Assembly: GCA_964438605.1 (NCBI GenBank)
Contig: CAYTKT010000005.1
Location: forward strand, 1-64,000
Direction: 5' to 3'
DNA: 64,000 bases
From: Alangreenwoodia sp964438605
GTDB lineage: Bacteria; Bacillota; Clostridia; Peptostreptococcales; Anaerovoracaceae
Of the stretch, positions 20,605 to 29,445 are shown in pieces. The stretch's first letter is position 1, and the number at the start of each line of letters is the position of its first letter. Position numbers and translations under genes: made by a program. The notes under the pieces are model-generated. The model searched no databases. It was not told where the DNA came from and worked only from the letters and a program-made list of their open reading frames with translations.

Positions 20605-21378
20605 ATGACATTATTTTTGATCGTGACGCAAAACTGGCCCGCATGGGTGACAGTGGCCGTTCAAATTCTGATCTGCGCTGCGGCGGGACTTGTCTGCGGC
20701 AAAGCCGTTGTCTGGCTCTACGCCCGTATTCCTGACAGCTGGCTATGTGAAGCCGGACAAGAAGACTTCAAAGAAACCGCCCTCGCTCCTCCGGCTGCCT
20801 GCGCACTCATCAGATCTTCCGGAAAAAAAGCCGGCACAGCCTGTGCTTTAGCCGTTTTCGCTGACTTGATGTATGCATGGCACGCGATGATTCCTGTTCC
20901 AGCGGCCGTTCTGACGGCACTCGCCGTCACAGCACTTGCAACCGCCGCTCAGAGCGACGCCGATTTCATGATTATTCCCGACCAGTTCTGCGCATTTATC
21001 CTTGTTGCCGGAGTCATGGCCGCAGGATTTGAAGAATCTTCATTCCATAAAGGAATCCGTTCGGCTGCCGAATCTCTCGCTGCAGCGGGCGCGGGATTTG
21101 CGGCGATGTTTGTCGCAGCCCTTCTCGCATGTTGGATGAAAAAAGACAGCGATGCGCTCGGCATGGGCGACGTAAAATTAATTGCAGCCTGCGGCGCACT
21201 TTCAGGACCGGAGGGGATATTTCCGCTGATATTTATCGCGTCGGCGTCAAGCGCCCTGTATATGTCCGTCTGCATTATCACGCGGCGCGCCGGCGCTGCC
21301 GATCCCAAACCGATGGCGCCGTGGATTTTTTTAGCCGCGGTTATTTGTCTTCCCCTTCGGTTTGAACTTATTGTATAA
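20605..21378 (+). CDS. A24-family prepilin peptidase, short form
   Basis: Membrane aspartyl protease of the type IV prepilin leader peptidase family. The two catalytic aspartates lie in QSDADFMIIPDQF and LGMGDVKLIAACGAL. The second contains the GxGD signature. The protein is about 257 residues with around seven hydrophobic segments. It lacks the N-terminal cysteine-bearing methyltransferase domain of full-length PilD. The ATG at 20605 is preferred over an upstream in-frame ATG because GAAGG lies before it. No pilin or secretion ATPase gene is nearby, so its substrate must be elsewhere in the genome. Confidence 0.85.
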   Translation: MTLFLIVTQNWPAWVTVAVQILICAAAGLVCGKAVVWLYARIPDSWLCEAGQEDFKETALAPPAACALIRSSGKKAGTACALAVFADLMYAWHAMIPVPAAVLTALAVTALATAAQSDADFMIIPDQFCAFILVAGVMAAGFEESSFHKGIRSAAESLAAAGAGFAAMFVAALLACWMKKDSDALGMGDVKLIAACGALSGPEGIFPLIFIASASSALYMSVCIITRRAGAADPKPMAPWIFLAAVICLPLRFELIV

Positions 21379-21486
21379 CTTAATATATAAAACACAAGCG
21401 CTTCTTTCCCCACTCGTCAGCGGCGAAAGGATTGAAAACTGTAAATAAAAGTCAGACAGGAAACAGAATAAACAAAAGGAGACAAT

Positions 21487-22479
21487 ATGAAAAAAATATT
21501 CAAAGCAAAAAAGCTGTATCAATGGAACAGATGCATCCCCGTCGGCGAACGTTCCGACTGGGAACTTGCGGCATACAATCCCGACGACTATTTTGGAACG
21601 TCTCTCCTCTTTCATAACAACCGCAGCGAATACGCTTTAGGCGCCGTATCTGAAACGGGCCGAAACGACTGTTTTTATCATCTGCGAAATTTCGCAGAAA
21701 TCTTTTTCGCTTCCCGCCAAACGGAAAATATATGGGCCGTCCTCGCCTGTTTCGATGACATGGAATATCTACTGCGTATCAGATTTGAAACCGGTCAAAA
21801 TCCGCTTGTTCTCAACATCATTCCGCTGGAAAGCGAGGTCAGCCGCTGCATGATTAACAGACGGGGCCATATCCTGATCGGTTATGACAACAGTTCGTAT
21901 TACAGCGAGCCGACCGTTGCTCAAACCACTTCCGGCTTTACAAACACGGGCCTATGGGGAAAATCAGGAGCTTCAAAAACCGCCCAGGCGACCGGCACTG
22001 TGGGTTTTTCTTTCCCCGGCCAGCGCCCCGTACCTCCACTGCTGGAATGGTACGATGCGGAAGGCAAACTGCTCTACCTGTTTTCCGACAATTTGAATAC
22101 TTCCATTACAGAGTTGAATATCGACAGCAATGACAATGCTCTCGCGGCGGCCGATCTTTCGGAATTTATCCTGCGCTTATCTGAAGATAAAATTTCTTAC
22201 ATTTCCGACCCCGACCTTCCGCACTTCACGATCTGCGGTCTGACGGAAACGCCCGACAGAAGCGGATGCCTGATCACATACAGTCTCCTGCCTTCAGGCA
22301 GTGAATCTTCTGACACGGAGGACGTTTACAAATCTGTATGGATGTCTGCCGGCGAAAAACCCGCCGAATGTGCCGTTTTTTCCGAGGAAGGCAAAGAACT
22401 GCCGCTGAATGGCTATTCCTGCCGGGCAAACGTCATACTCATCGAGTCAGAAGGCTGGATTTATCGCGTCGGCCTATAA
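21487..22479 (+). CDS. Protein of unknown function
   Basis: A 330-residue soluble-looking protein that I do not recognise. It has no signal peptide or membrane segment. The start MKKIFKAKKLYQWNRC is basic and is preceded by AAAAGGAGA. The sequence is rich in aromatic and acidic residues. A Ser/Thr/Gly-rich middle section lies around residues 145-185 (TTSGFTNTGLWGKSG). It stands about 110 bases after the prepilin peptidase and could share its transcript. Confidence 0.7.
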   Translation: MKKIFKAKKLYQWNRCIPVGERSDWELAAYNPDDYFGTSLLFHNNRSEYALGAVSETGRNDCFYHLRNFAEIFFASRQTENIWAVLACFDDMEYLLRIRFETGQNPLVLNIIPLESEVSRCMINRRGHILIGYDNSSYYSEPTVAQTTSGFTNTGLWGKSGASKTAQATGTVGFSFPGQRPVPPLLEWYDAEGKLLYLFSDNLNTSITELNIDSNDNALAAADLSEFILRLSEDKISYISDPDLPHFTICGLTETPDRSGCLITYSLLPSGSESSDTEDVYKSVWMSAGEKPAECAVFSEEGKELPLNGYSCRANVILIESEGWIYRVGL

Positions 22480-22486
22480 TCCGGTC

Positions 22487-22952
22487 CTGGTGTCTTTTAT
22501 CTGTATCTTTTCCGCAGAGGCAACTTCTGTTACAATCTATAATGAAATGAAACAGCGAACGGGCGCCCTTCTGTCGGCCGCAGCCGCGGTTTTGCTGGCG
22601 CTGCCCTCTGTGCAAATGCCCTCTGTTTTTTTGCGAACGCTGGAAGCTGTCTTTTTGCCAATGGCGGTTATTCAGATTACAGACAGATTTCTGCTCCACT
22701 GAAACTGCGGCGAAGCAGAAATCAACGCACGAAACGCGCTGCTCTGGCTGACCGGTTTTTTGATTTACCGATTTTTCTCTCGCACTGGATTTTTTTGCGG
22801 GTTCTGCCCTGCCTGCGACATTGCTTCTCGTGGCAGCCTGCTGCCTTGAAAATGCCGCTGCGCCGCATCTGAACGGATTGTGGGAAAAAATCGCCGGACG
22901 CTGTAAACGCCTGAGCGAATACATACCGAAAAACAAACGAAAAACAAGCTGA
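22487..22952 (+). pseudogene. Decayed membrane-protein gene
   Basis: Right after the preceding stop, a frame beginning near 22487 encodes two hydrophobic segments (around VSFICIFSAEA and AAAAVLLALPS), then a stop at about 22700. The same frame continues as NALLWLTGFLIYRF, and a shifted frame then gives LDFFAGSALPATLLLV and a basic tail ending KNKRKTS at 22950. Read together it resembles a small polytopic membrane protein broken by one stop and one frameshift. The family is not identified; an aromatic-acid-exporter-like protein is only a guess. Confidence 0.35.
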
Positions 22953-23078
22953 GTGCCAGACGACAGACAAACGGTGCCGCAGGTCTTCTGCCAAAGTAAG
23001 GAACTGCTGCGATGGTCTGCAGTCGCGTGCTTCCATTCCAAGTATGATACTGATTACTAATAAAAAAGGAATATTCAA

Positions 23079-24407
23079 ATGAACAGGAACAGAATTGATA
23101 AAAATAAACTTCGTCTCTACGCTATCACCGACAGCAGCCGTCTTGGAAACCGCACACTGGCTGAAGCCGTCGAAGGTGCAATCTGCGGCGGCGCCACTCT
23201 CGTCCAGTTGCGTGAAAAGGAGCTGGACGACAGCACGCTGCTGGCTGTCGCCAAAGAGATTAAAAGAATCACAGACAATTACGGCGTCCCGCTTATCATA
23301 AACGACCGCCCTGACATCGCGCTGAAATCCGGCGCATCGGGCGTTCATCTCGGACAGACCGACGGTTCCGTATCCGAAGCCAGAAAACTCCTGGGGGACG
23401 ATATGATTATCGGCGTTTCGGCCCACAACGTAAAAGAGGCCATAACAGCCGAAAAAAACGGTGCCGATTATCTTGGAGCGGGCGCAGTATTTCCTACATC
23501 CACAAAGAGCGGCACGCTTCCCGTCTCTGCCGCCACACTCCGTGCGATCTGCGATTCGGTCAGTATTCCTGTCGTTGCCATCGGCGGCATCACCGCAGAT
23601 AATATCGGTCAGCTCACAGATACGGGCATTGACGGCGTCGCCGTCGTTTCCTCCATTTTTTCGGAAAAAGATCCCGCTGAATCGGCAGCGCACCTGATCA
23701 GCGCGCTGGACAGCGCGAAAATCGGCAAATCAAAGTCTGACCGTTTCGCCTCACTGTCTGTTAAAGGCGCCATCTTCGATGTTGACGGCACAATTCTCGA
23801 TTCCATGTATATGTGGACAAGCGTCGCCTCCCGTTTCCTCCAAAAAAACGGCATCAATCCGCCGGAATCGATTAATGAACAGATGACGCAAAGGACGCTT
23901 GAGGAAAGCGCTGCCGTCTTCCGCGATACCTACGGAATTCCCGGTACAATTTCCGAGATCATTGCCGCCGTTCTCGAAATGGTTACAGACGATTACCGCT
24001 ATCATCTGAAATGTAAACCCGGTATTGTCGATATCATCCGCGATTTTGCCGGACACGGTATTCCGATGTACATCGCCACGGCCACCAACCGTGAAATGAT
24101 CGTCCCCGCCATGGAGCGTCTCGGCCTTTCAAAATATTTCAGTGGAATCATAACATGCAGTGAACTCGGCGTCCCGAAAACATCACCGGATATCTATTTG
24201 TACGCGGCCGATCAGCTGGGTACCCGCCCCGAAGAAACGCTGGTATTTGAAGACGTACATCATGCGGTACTCACAGCGTCGTTAGCCGGCTTTCCCGTCG
24301 TTGCGATTTACGACGAGGTTTCGGCTTCTCAGAGCAATGAAATCCGCACCATTGCCGATCTTTATCTGGAATCCTGCAGCGACTGGCCGGGAATTCCGGG
24401 AAAATAA
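23079..24407 (+). CDS. thiE: Thiamine-phosphate synthase fused to a HAD phosphatase
   Basis: Two enzymes in one 442-residue chain. Residues 1 to about 215 form thiamine phosphate synthase, which joins HMP-PP and the thiazole phosphate: LRLYAITDSS, TLVQLREKELD, INDRPDIAL, GVHLGQTDG and VVAIGGIT are all present. After a short linker, residues about 227-440 are a HAD hydrolase of the beta-phosphoglucomutase type. Its motifs are DVDGTILDS (motif I with both Asp), TATN (motif II), PKTSPDIYL (motif III Lys) and VFEDVHHAV (motif IV). The natural inference is that the second half dephosphorylates thiamine phosphate. AAGGA precedes the ATG. thiD follows; thiC, thiG, thiM and thiL are not in the window, and no TPP riboswitch is visible upstream. 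Confidence 0.92.
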   Translation: MNRNRIDKNKLRLYAITDSSRLGNRTLAEAVEGAICGGATLVQLREKELDDSTLLAVAKEIKRITDNYGVPLIINDRPDIALKSGASGVHLGQTDGSVSEARKLLGDDMIIGVSAHNVKEAITAEKNGADYLGAGAVFPTSTKSGTLPVSAATLRAICDSVSIPVVAIGGITADNIGQLTDTGIDGVAVVSSIFSEKDPAESAAHLISALDSAKIGKSKSDRFASLSVKGAIFDVDGTILDSMYMWTSVASRFLQKNGINPPESINEQMTQRTLEESAAVFRDTYGIPGTISEIIAAVLEMVTDDYRYHLKCKPGIVDIIRDFAGHGIPMYIATATNREMIVPAMERLGLSKYFSGIITCSELGVPKTSPDIYLYAADQLGTRPEETLVFEDVHHAVLTASLAGFPVVAIYDEVSASQSNEIRTIADLYLESCSDWPGIPGK

Positions 24408-24553
24408 GCACACCGTTCATCACAGATGTATTTCAGGAAAGAAAACGGCGGAACAACTTTTGTAAAGATATAGACCCATCAAAAAGGCTCTCGTTTCATT
24501 GGCAATCAATCTAAAAAGATAAACAAAAACAAGAATGAAAGGAAAAATTTTCA

Positions 24554-25339
24554 ATGAAAAAAGTCCTTACAATCGCCGGCTCGGACCCCAGCGGCGGCGC
24601 AGGAATCCAGGCCGACCTGAAAACGATTACACTCCACGGAATGTTCGGCATGAGCGCTATCACAGCACTGACCGTGCAAAACACGACAGGCGTCTTTAAC
24701 ATCATTGAAATTCCGCCGGAATTCGTTGCTGAACAGATCGACTGCGTTTTCAGCGACATACGTCCCGACGCCGTAAAAATCGGCATGGTTTCAAACGCCG
24801 AAATCATCCAAACAATCGCAGAACGCCTGAAATTCCACAATGCCGAAAACATCGTCATTGATCCCGTCATGACCGCCACCAGCGGCGGAAAGCTCATGAA
24901 AGACAGGGCATCCGGCGCCCTCGTTAAATATCTGTTCCCGCTGGCATCCGTTATTACGCCGAATATTCCTGAAGCCGAAGCCATTTCCGGCATAAAAATC
25001 AGGTCTACCGACGATATGCCGGCGGCCGCTGAAATCATATCAAAAATGCTCAAGGGCGCCGTCCTCATCAAAGGGGGCCATCTGACAGACCGGGCTGACG
25101 ACCTGCTGTTTGACGGCGGCAAACAGTACTGGTTTTGCTCTGCCCGAATCGACAGCAAAAATACTCACGGCACCGGCTGTACGCTCTCCTCTGCCATCGC
25201 CTGCGGTCTTGCCGACGGTTTATCCGCGGAGAAAAGTGTCCGGAATGCGAAGGAATTCGTCACCGGAGCAATAAAAGCAGGACTTGATCTCGGTCAGGGA
25301 AACGGCCCGCTTAATCATATGTTCCGGTTTTCCAAATAA
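24554..25339 (+). CDS. thiD: Hydroxymethylpyrimidine/phosphomethylpyrimidine kinase
   Basis: Phosphorylates HMP and then HMP-phosphate to give HMP-PP, the substrate of the neighbouring ThiE. The 261-residue ribokinase-fold protein has TIAGSDPSGGAGIQADLKT at the start. It also has DPVMTATSGGKLM, VLIKGGHL and the anion-hole/catalytic motif THGTGCTLSSAIAC. GAAAGGAAAA precedes the ATG. It lies 146 bases after the ThiE-HAD gene on the same strand, and the two probably form a thiamine salvage unit. Confidence 0.95.
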   Translation: MKKVLTIAGSDPSGGAGIQADLKTITLHGMFGMSAITALTVQNTTGVFNIIEIPPEFVAEQIDCVFSDIRPDAVKIGMVSNAEIIQTIAERLKFHNAENIVIDPVMTATSGGKLMKDRASGALVKYLFPLASVITPNIPEAEAISGIKIRSTDDMPAAAEIISKMLKGAVLIKGGHLTDRADDLLFDGGKQYWFCSARIDSKNTHGTGCTLSSAIACGLADGLSAEKSVRNAKEFVTGAIKAGLDLGQGNGPLNHMFRFSK

Positions 25340-25686
25340 GTTTATGTGACCTTTGCAGCGGCCGGCTGTTATCATCAGCTGACCGATACAGTCCACACTA
25401 CTATATCTGCTCGGTGATTTCGTCTTCAGCTGCTTCCCTCTGCCCGACGATCCTGCTTTCACGGCACATCTGCCCGACAATCCCGCTTGTACCCGGCACA
25501 TCTGTCGGACAATCCCGTTTGTACCCGGAACATCTGCCTGACAGTTCCGCTTATATCCGCCATATTTGCCCGCCGATTTCGTTTCCGGCTGATACTCTGT
25601 TCAGCGATTCCACTTTCCTCCGCCACGTTCGCCCGGTGATTTTGCGAAAGCCTTTATCTGGCTGAAAGAGCGGATTTTTCCCGCCT
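25340..25686. repeat. Intergenic stretch with degenerate repeats of about 32 bp
   Basis: Between the convergent thiD and sortase genes, about 25440-25600 is made of imperfect units of roughly 32 bases. They repeat the core CATCTGCCCGACAATCCCG, with at least four recognisable copies. The remainder of the gap shows no gene. Confidence 0.6.
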
Positions 25687-26451
25687 TTACGCCGTTGTTT
25701 CATCCTGCGTCCGCGAACCGTCCGGAATTCTCTTTGCGACGACGACAAAACGCCCGTTTTTCGTATGATAGCTGCACGTCGAAAGCGTGATCAGTCTGTC
25801 TCCGAAAGATGCCTCAACACCCGTATCATAAAGCGCTCCCGCTTTGACACCGCTCACGTATTCATCAAATTCCTCCTGCGTTTCAAGAGCCGCATAGCGG
25901 TAATAACGGAATACGTTTTCTTCATTTTCATTATAAATTTTTCCGTAGAAAGCTGCCATAACCTCATATTCTCCAGCTTCTTCCAACGTATCATAATGAA
26001 TGATCGGATGCTCATCAGCAAACTCTTTTTCCGCATAGGAAAGCAGCGTGGCAAACATACTGCCGTTTTTCATATGATGGCCGTAAATAATCAGATGATT
26101 GGCAGACGGCTCGCAATTTTCGCCGATAAAAAGACAACCGCTGCGCGCATACTGTCTGTCAAAACCGCGATGCAGATAAAAGTCCGGCTCCTGCGGCGTA
26201 TACATCACCGGATAATCGAGAGTTGTGCCGTCAATATAAAGCCAACCCGCCAGATCACTGTTCTGCTCATGGAGCAGCGCATACTGGCCGAGCCGGTTAT
26301 CTTCGTTTTCAACCTGCTCCACAAGATCGCGGTTGGCCTCGTTCTCACGGTGCGATTCCATGAGATCACGCACCAGCATAAAAGACGAAAACAGAAAAAT
26401 TGCGAGAAAAACCACTAAAAAAACAAGAAACAAGACAGATTTTTTTTTCAT
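25687..26451 (-). CDS. Class B sortase
   Basis: Membrane-bound cysteine transpeptidase that anchors proteins to the cell wall. The N-terminus has a lysine-rich start and one transmembrane helix (about residues 5-26, LFLVFLVVFLAIFLFSSF). The catalytic triad is visible as the His in LIIYGHHMKNGSMF, the Cys in LITLSTCSY and the Arg in FVVVAKR. The alpha-helical insertion before the Cys strand is typical of SrtB. The ATG at MKKKS with GGGGAG upstream is preferred to an earlier ATG. No protein with a sortase signal is encoded nearby. The large surface protein in this window uses SLH domains instead. Confidence 0.92.
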   Translation of the reverse strand: MKKKSVLFLVFLVVFLAIFLFSSFMLVRDLMESHRENEANRDLVEQVENEDNRLGQYALLHEQNSDLAGWLYIDGTTLDYPVMYTPQEPDFYLHRGFDRQYARSGCLFIGENCEPSANHLIIYGHHMKNGSMFATLLSYAEKEFADEHPIIHYDTLEEAGEYEVMAAFYGKIYNENEENVFRYYRYAALETQEEFDEYVSGVKAGALYDTGVEASFGDRLITLSTCSYHTKNGRFVVVAKRIPDGSRTQDETTA

Positions 26452-26559
26452 AATAATTCTCAGCTCCCCTATCATTATCGTCAAATATCAGCAAAACTCT
26501 GATTTACTCACAGAAATAAACGGCATATAGCGAATAATGTCCGATAACTAAACTTACCA

Positions 26560-27135
26560 AACTATATCTCGTAATTTAACTTCTTAGCACTCCCCACAGC
26601 TAAAGCAGAGGGATTCCTGTTTCAGCGACCGCTGCCCGTAAAAGCAGGTCTTACATAATCTCTACCGGTTTTCTATGTACCGTTTCATGAACTGCTCATG
26701 GAACTTCACCAACAGTTGATACAAAATACAAATTTATCCATAGCGTTGGCAAACGAGATTTAGAAACGGAAACTCTTGACGCAAAATTCGAGAAATGCGT
26801 CCTTTTATTCGCTTTACAGCTCTACGAATTCCAAATTGAGGATCTGTCTCCATTAAAAAATGTACGTGATCCGGCACGATTTTCCATCTCAACGACCTCT
26901 ATGCGGTTTTTTTGCATATTTCACAGATAAGTTCTTTTCGTTTCCTTTCTCCACCGCTGGCCAAGACTTTTCTGCGGTATTTTGGACGCCTCTACATGAT
27001 TATTGCTTTTGTATTTCATATCAGCTATTATACTACACCGAACCATAATATTGTAATACCATTTCGTATCCATTTCCGTCTGAATCCCCATAGCTAAAGC
27101 AAGGACATTACGACGGGTTCTGGTAAAAGCCACCA
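26560..27135 (-). mobile_element. IS200/IS605-family relic with broken tnpA
   Basis: The minus strand carries pieces of a Y1 transposase. MKYKSNNH (about 27020) is followed by degraded sequence, then VEMEIVPDHVHFLMETDPQFGI with the HUH histidines (about 26850-26890), RISRILRQEFPF, and after a frameshift a C-terminal SRLPTLWINLYF / MKRYIENR remnant (to about 26655). A subterminal palindrome-like end with CCTCTGCTTTAGCTGTGGGG lies near 26595-26620, and a second related motif (CTTTAGCTATGGGG) near 27090. tnpB is absent. The element is inactive. Confidence 0.75.
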
Positions 27136-27391
27136 ATCATATTTCGATTTTTTGATTTTGCAGAGGCAGCGTCTGTTTCCTTTTTACACTTTTTTCCTGC
27201 ACAGTGCAAACACGATCTGATGCGATGCTTACATCTTAATTTCTGTTAAACCAGCAAAATACGTTCTTTCCGGCTATTTCCACAATATATTCTGCTTTCA
27301 TTTCTCCTTTCCGCTTTTCGCGTGGTTCGAATATGGCCTGATGCGATGCAGCAGAGCGCTTAAATTTCGTTTCCTATGTAAAACGATACTC
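27136..27391. other. Gap between the IS relic and the CDF gene
   Basis: AT-rich sequence with no recognisable gene or structure. It forms the 3' flank of the cation-efflux gene. Confidence 0.4.
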
Positions 27392-28492
27392 CTACCTCGG
27401 ATTTACGTGAACGCTGCAATGTTTGATGCGGCCCGGAAACAGATTTTCCACGCGGTGATGGACCGCCTCTGCAATTTTATGCGCATCGTAAAGCGACTGG
27501 GTGCCGTCACAGGCGATTTCGATGTCAACATAAACCTTTGAACCGAACATCCGCGTCTTCATTTCATCAAGCCCCAGAACGCCCTCCTGGCTGAGAATCG
27601 CGTCGCGAATCAGCGCCGTTGTTTTGGCGTCACAGGATTTGTCAACGAGTTTATCTATCGTTTCACGAAAAACGGCGATTCCCGCTCGAATAATCAGCAC
27701 GGCGATGAAAACACAGGCCGCAGGCTGAAGCAGCGGATAGCCGAGAATTGCACCCAGAATTCCGATAAAGCTGCCGACAGAAGAAACGGCGTCCGATCTG
27801 TGATGCCACGCCTCGGCCCGCAGCGAAACGGAGTCGATTTTTGCGGCAGCCGCGCGGGTATACCAAAAGAGAATTTCCTTTGCCACAATCGAAATAACGG
27901 CGGCAGCCAGCGCCAGTCCGCCAGGAATTACAGCTTCCTGAGGATTCATAATTCCACGGATTGCGTCAATTCCGATTCCGACGCCAATGAGCAGCAAAAT
28001 ATTCGCTAAAGCCGCGGAAATAATACATTCCAACCGTTCATGGCCGTACTGATGATCTTTGTCGGAAGCTTTACCCGCCAGATGAGCGCCGAAAATGACA
28101 AGCATGGAACCCGCCACATCGGAAAATGAATGAATCGCGTCTGCGATCATTGCACCGGAATGGCCGAAAATGCCGGCAAACAGTTTAAAAAGAGATAGGA
28201 TGATATTCGTAATAACGCTGACGACAGAAACACGGATAGTGACCGATTTGGCAGACTGGCCGAAGCGGCTGTGCACGTTTTCTTTGCCGGAGTTATCAGG
28301 TCTGCCTGTGCTTCCGCCTGTATTTTTTATGCCGAATCCTTCGGAACGCTCCTTTCGACCGAATTGTCCGGACTTGCTCGTAAGATTATGTTCATTTTTT
28401 TCGCTAAATCTTCCGGACCCGCCGGGATTTCCCTGTCCCTCCGCTCTGTCATCCCCGTTTGCTTCGCCGGATATTATATTTTTCTGCATCAC
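27392..28492 (-). CDS. Cation diffusion facilitator (CDF) family transporter
   Basis: Proton-coupled exporter of divalent metals (zinc, iron, manganese or cobalt). Six transmembrane segments span about residues 90-300. The metal-site motifs are the Asp pair of GAMIADAIHSFSDV (helix 2) and the His/Asp of WHHRSDAVSS (helix 5). A cytoplasmic ferredoxin-like domain closes the protein. The first 80 residues are a Gly/Ser/Asn/Lys-rich extension absent from usual CDF proteins. Start codon is GTG followed by ATG, nine and twelve bases after GGAGG. Confidence 0.93.
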   Translation of the reverse strand: MMQKNIISGEANGDDRAEGQGNPGGSGRFSEKNEHNLTSKSGQFGRKERSEGFGIKNTGGSTGRPDNSGKENVHSRFGQSAKSVTIRVSVVSVITNIILSLFKLFAGIFGHSGAMIADAIHSFSDVAGSMLVIFGAHLAGKASDKDHQYGHERLECIISAALANILLLIGVGIGIDAIRGIMNPQEAVIPGGLALAAAVISIVAKEILFWYTRAAAAKIDSVSLRAEAWHHRSDAVSSVGSFIGILGAILGYPLLQPAACVFIAVLIIRAGIAVFRETIDKLVDKSCDAKTTALIRDAILSQEGVLGLDEMKTRMFGSKVYVDIEIACDGTQSLYDAHKIAEAVHHRVENLFPGRIKHCSVHVNPR

Positions 28493-28854
28493 AAAATAAA
28501 ACCTCCTTCATCTTTTTAGAAATGAGCAAACTTCCAATTTCCTCACAGAAGAAAACAATATTGAATCCATAATATCTGAATATCTGATGAATGAATCATA
28601 TATTGCTGTTCAATTTTACAAAATGTGTGTTGCTCATCCCTGTTTTTTCCAATGCGCTTTGGGCCGGACTGCCGGTACCCGGATGCGCGCTCGCTGAAAC
28701 TCCGCGTTTTTCAGAATATGCGAAAATCTACGGAAATTGAACCAATTCCCGTAGATTTTGACACTTTAGAAAACTTATTGTAATCAATATATTACAGATT
28801 CCATAGGTTAGTCAATGCAGACTGTATAATCATACTTAAATTGTAATTTCCTTA
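28493..28854. other. Gap between the CDF gene and the CAP pseudogene
   Basis: Contains the strong hairpin at 28723-28759 and AT-rich sequence that may hold the CDF promoter. No gene is seen. Confidence 0.5.
28723..28759. terminator. Hairpin terminator, probably bidirectional
   Basis: AAAATCTACGG and CCGTAGATTTT form an 11-bp stem. It is extended by AATT pairs around a short loop, and each strand ends in a T-rich arm. It would close the leftward transcript coming from the pyr region and the CAP pseudogene. Confidence 0.65.
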
Positions 28855-29160
28855 TTATCCTTTAAAAATTTGAACCCAATATGTTTTTCCCTGAGAGCTT
28901 ACAGCGTAACCTACACCGATTGAGGAGTATGAGGAACTGAGAATGTTTGCTCTGTGCCCGGAAAAATTCATTCAGGAATTCATGACATCAGAAGGGGTCT
29001 TCTGACCACGGGCGATATTTTCACCCGCGGCGCTGTAAGAGATGCCGGCTGCGGGAACACCGTCATTGTGATCATACCTGTAAGAATCAGGATTTTGTGG
29101 AAAGCCAGTCGCTGATTTCCAGAGCAGCTTTAAGTTATTCGGTTTAGACAAGGCGCGCAA
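28855..29160 (-). pseudogene. CAP-domain (SCP/PR1-like) protein remnant with nonsense codon
   Basis: The minus strand encodes the second half of a CAP domain: GISYSAAGENIARGQKTPSDVMNS, then TGA at 28972-28974, then MNFSGHRANILSSSY and IGVGYAVSS ... YWVQIF to a TAA at 28855. In the family the position of the TGA is a tryptophan (NSWMNSPGHRANIL pattern), so a single TGG to TGA change explains the break. The first half of the domain, the signal peptide and any anchor are missing. It follows the pyrE/DUF1294 genes on the same strand. Confidence 0.75.
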
Positions 29161-29425
29161 CCAGCGCGATTACAGCGATATTTACGAGCAGCGCCGCCGG
29201 AATTCCAAAACGAAATCTTTTTTTACTCGTTTTATGGTTAAATAGGTAAGACCCCAGAAGACTGCCGACGGCTCCCATAGCAAATGCTGTAATCAGCAGC
29301 GTTTTTTCGGAAATACGCCAGCTTCCGCGTCCGGCTTTCAATTTGTCAATTCCCATAAGAGAAAACGTTACAATATTCCAAACGATCCATACACAGGAGA
29401 TTATTTTCCATATATTTTCTGTCAT
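29144..29425 (-). CDS. DUF1294 family small membrane protein
   Basis: A 93-residue integral membrane protein with three or four hydrophobic helices. The family signature is MGIDKLKAGRGSWRISEKTLL, followed by GGxxG-like AVGSLLGSYLFNHKTSKKRF. The function of DUF1294 is unknown. It lies 20 bases downstream of pyrE and is probably co-transcribed. Its 3' end overlaps the CAP pseudogene by a few bases. Confidence 0.85.
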   Translation of the reverse strand: MTENIWKIISCVWIVWNIVTFSLMGIDKLKAGRGSWRISEKTLLITAFAMGAVGSLLGSYLFNHKTSKKRFRFGIPAALLVNIAVIALVARLV

Positions 29426-29445
29426 CTTTCTTCATTCATTTCTTC

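Noticed and set aside
22953..23078. TPP riboswitch upstream of thiE
   Set aside because: The conserved CUGAGA and other core segments of the TPP aptamer are not present in the leader.
25440..25600. CRISPR-like array
   Set aside because: Units are directly adjacent and imperfect, without unique spacers, and no cas gene is near.
28972..28974. TGA in the CAP gene as recoded tryptophan or selenocysteine
   Set aside because: Other genes here use TGG for Trp, no SECIS-like hairpin is evident, and the gene lacks its 5' half anyway.
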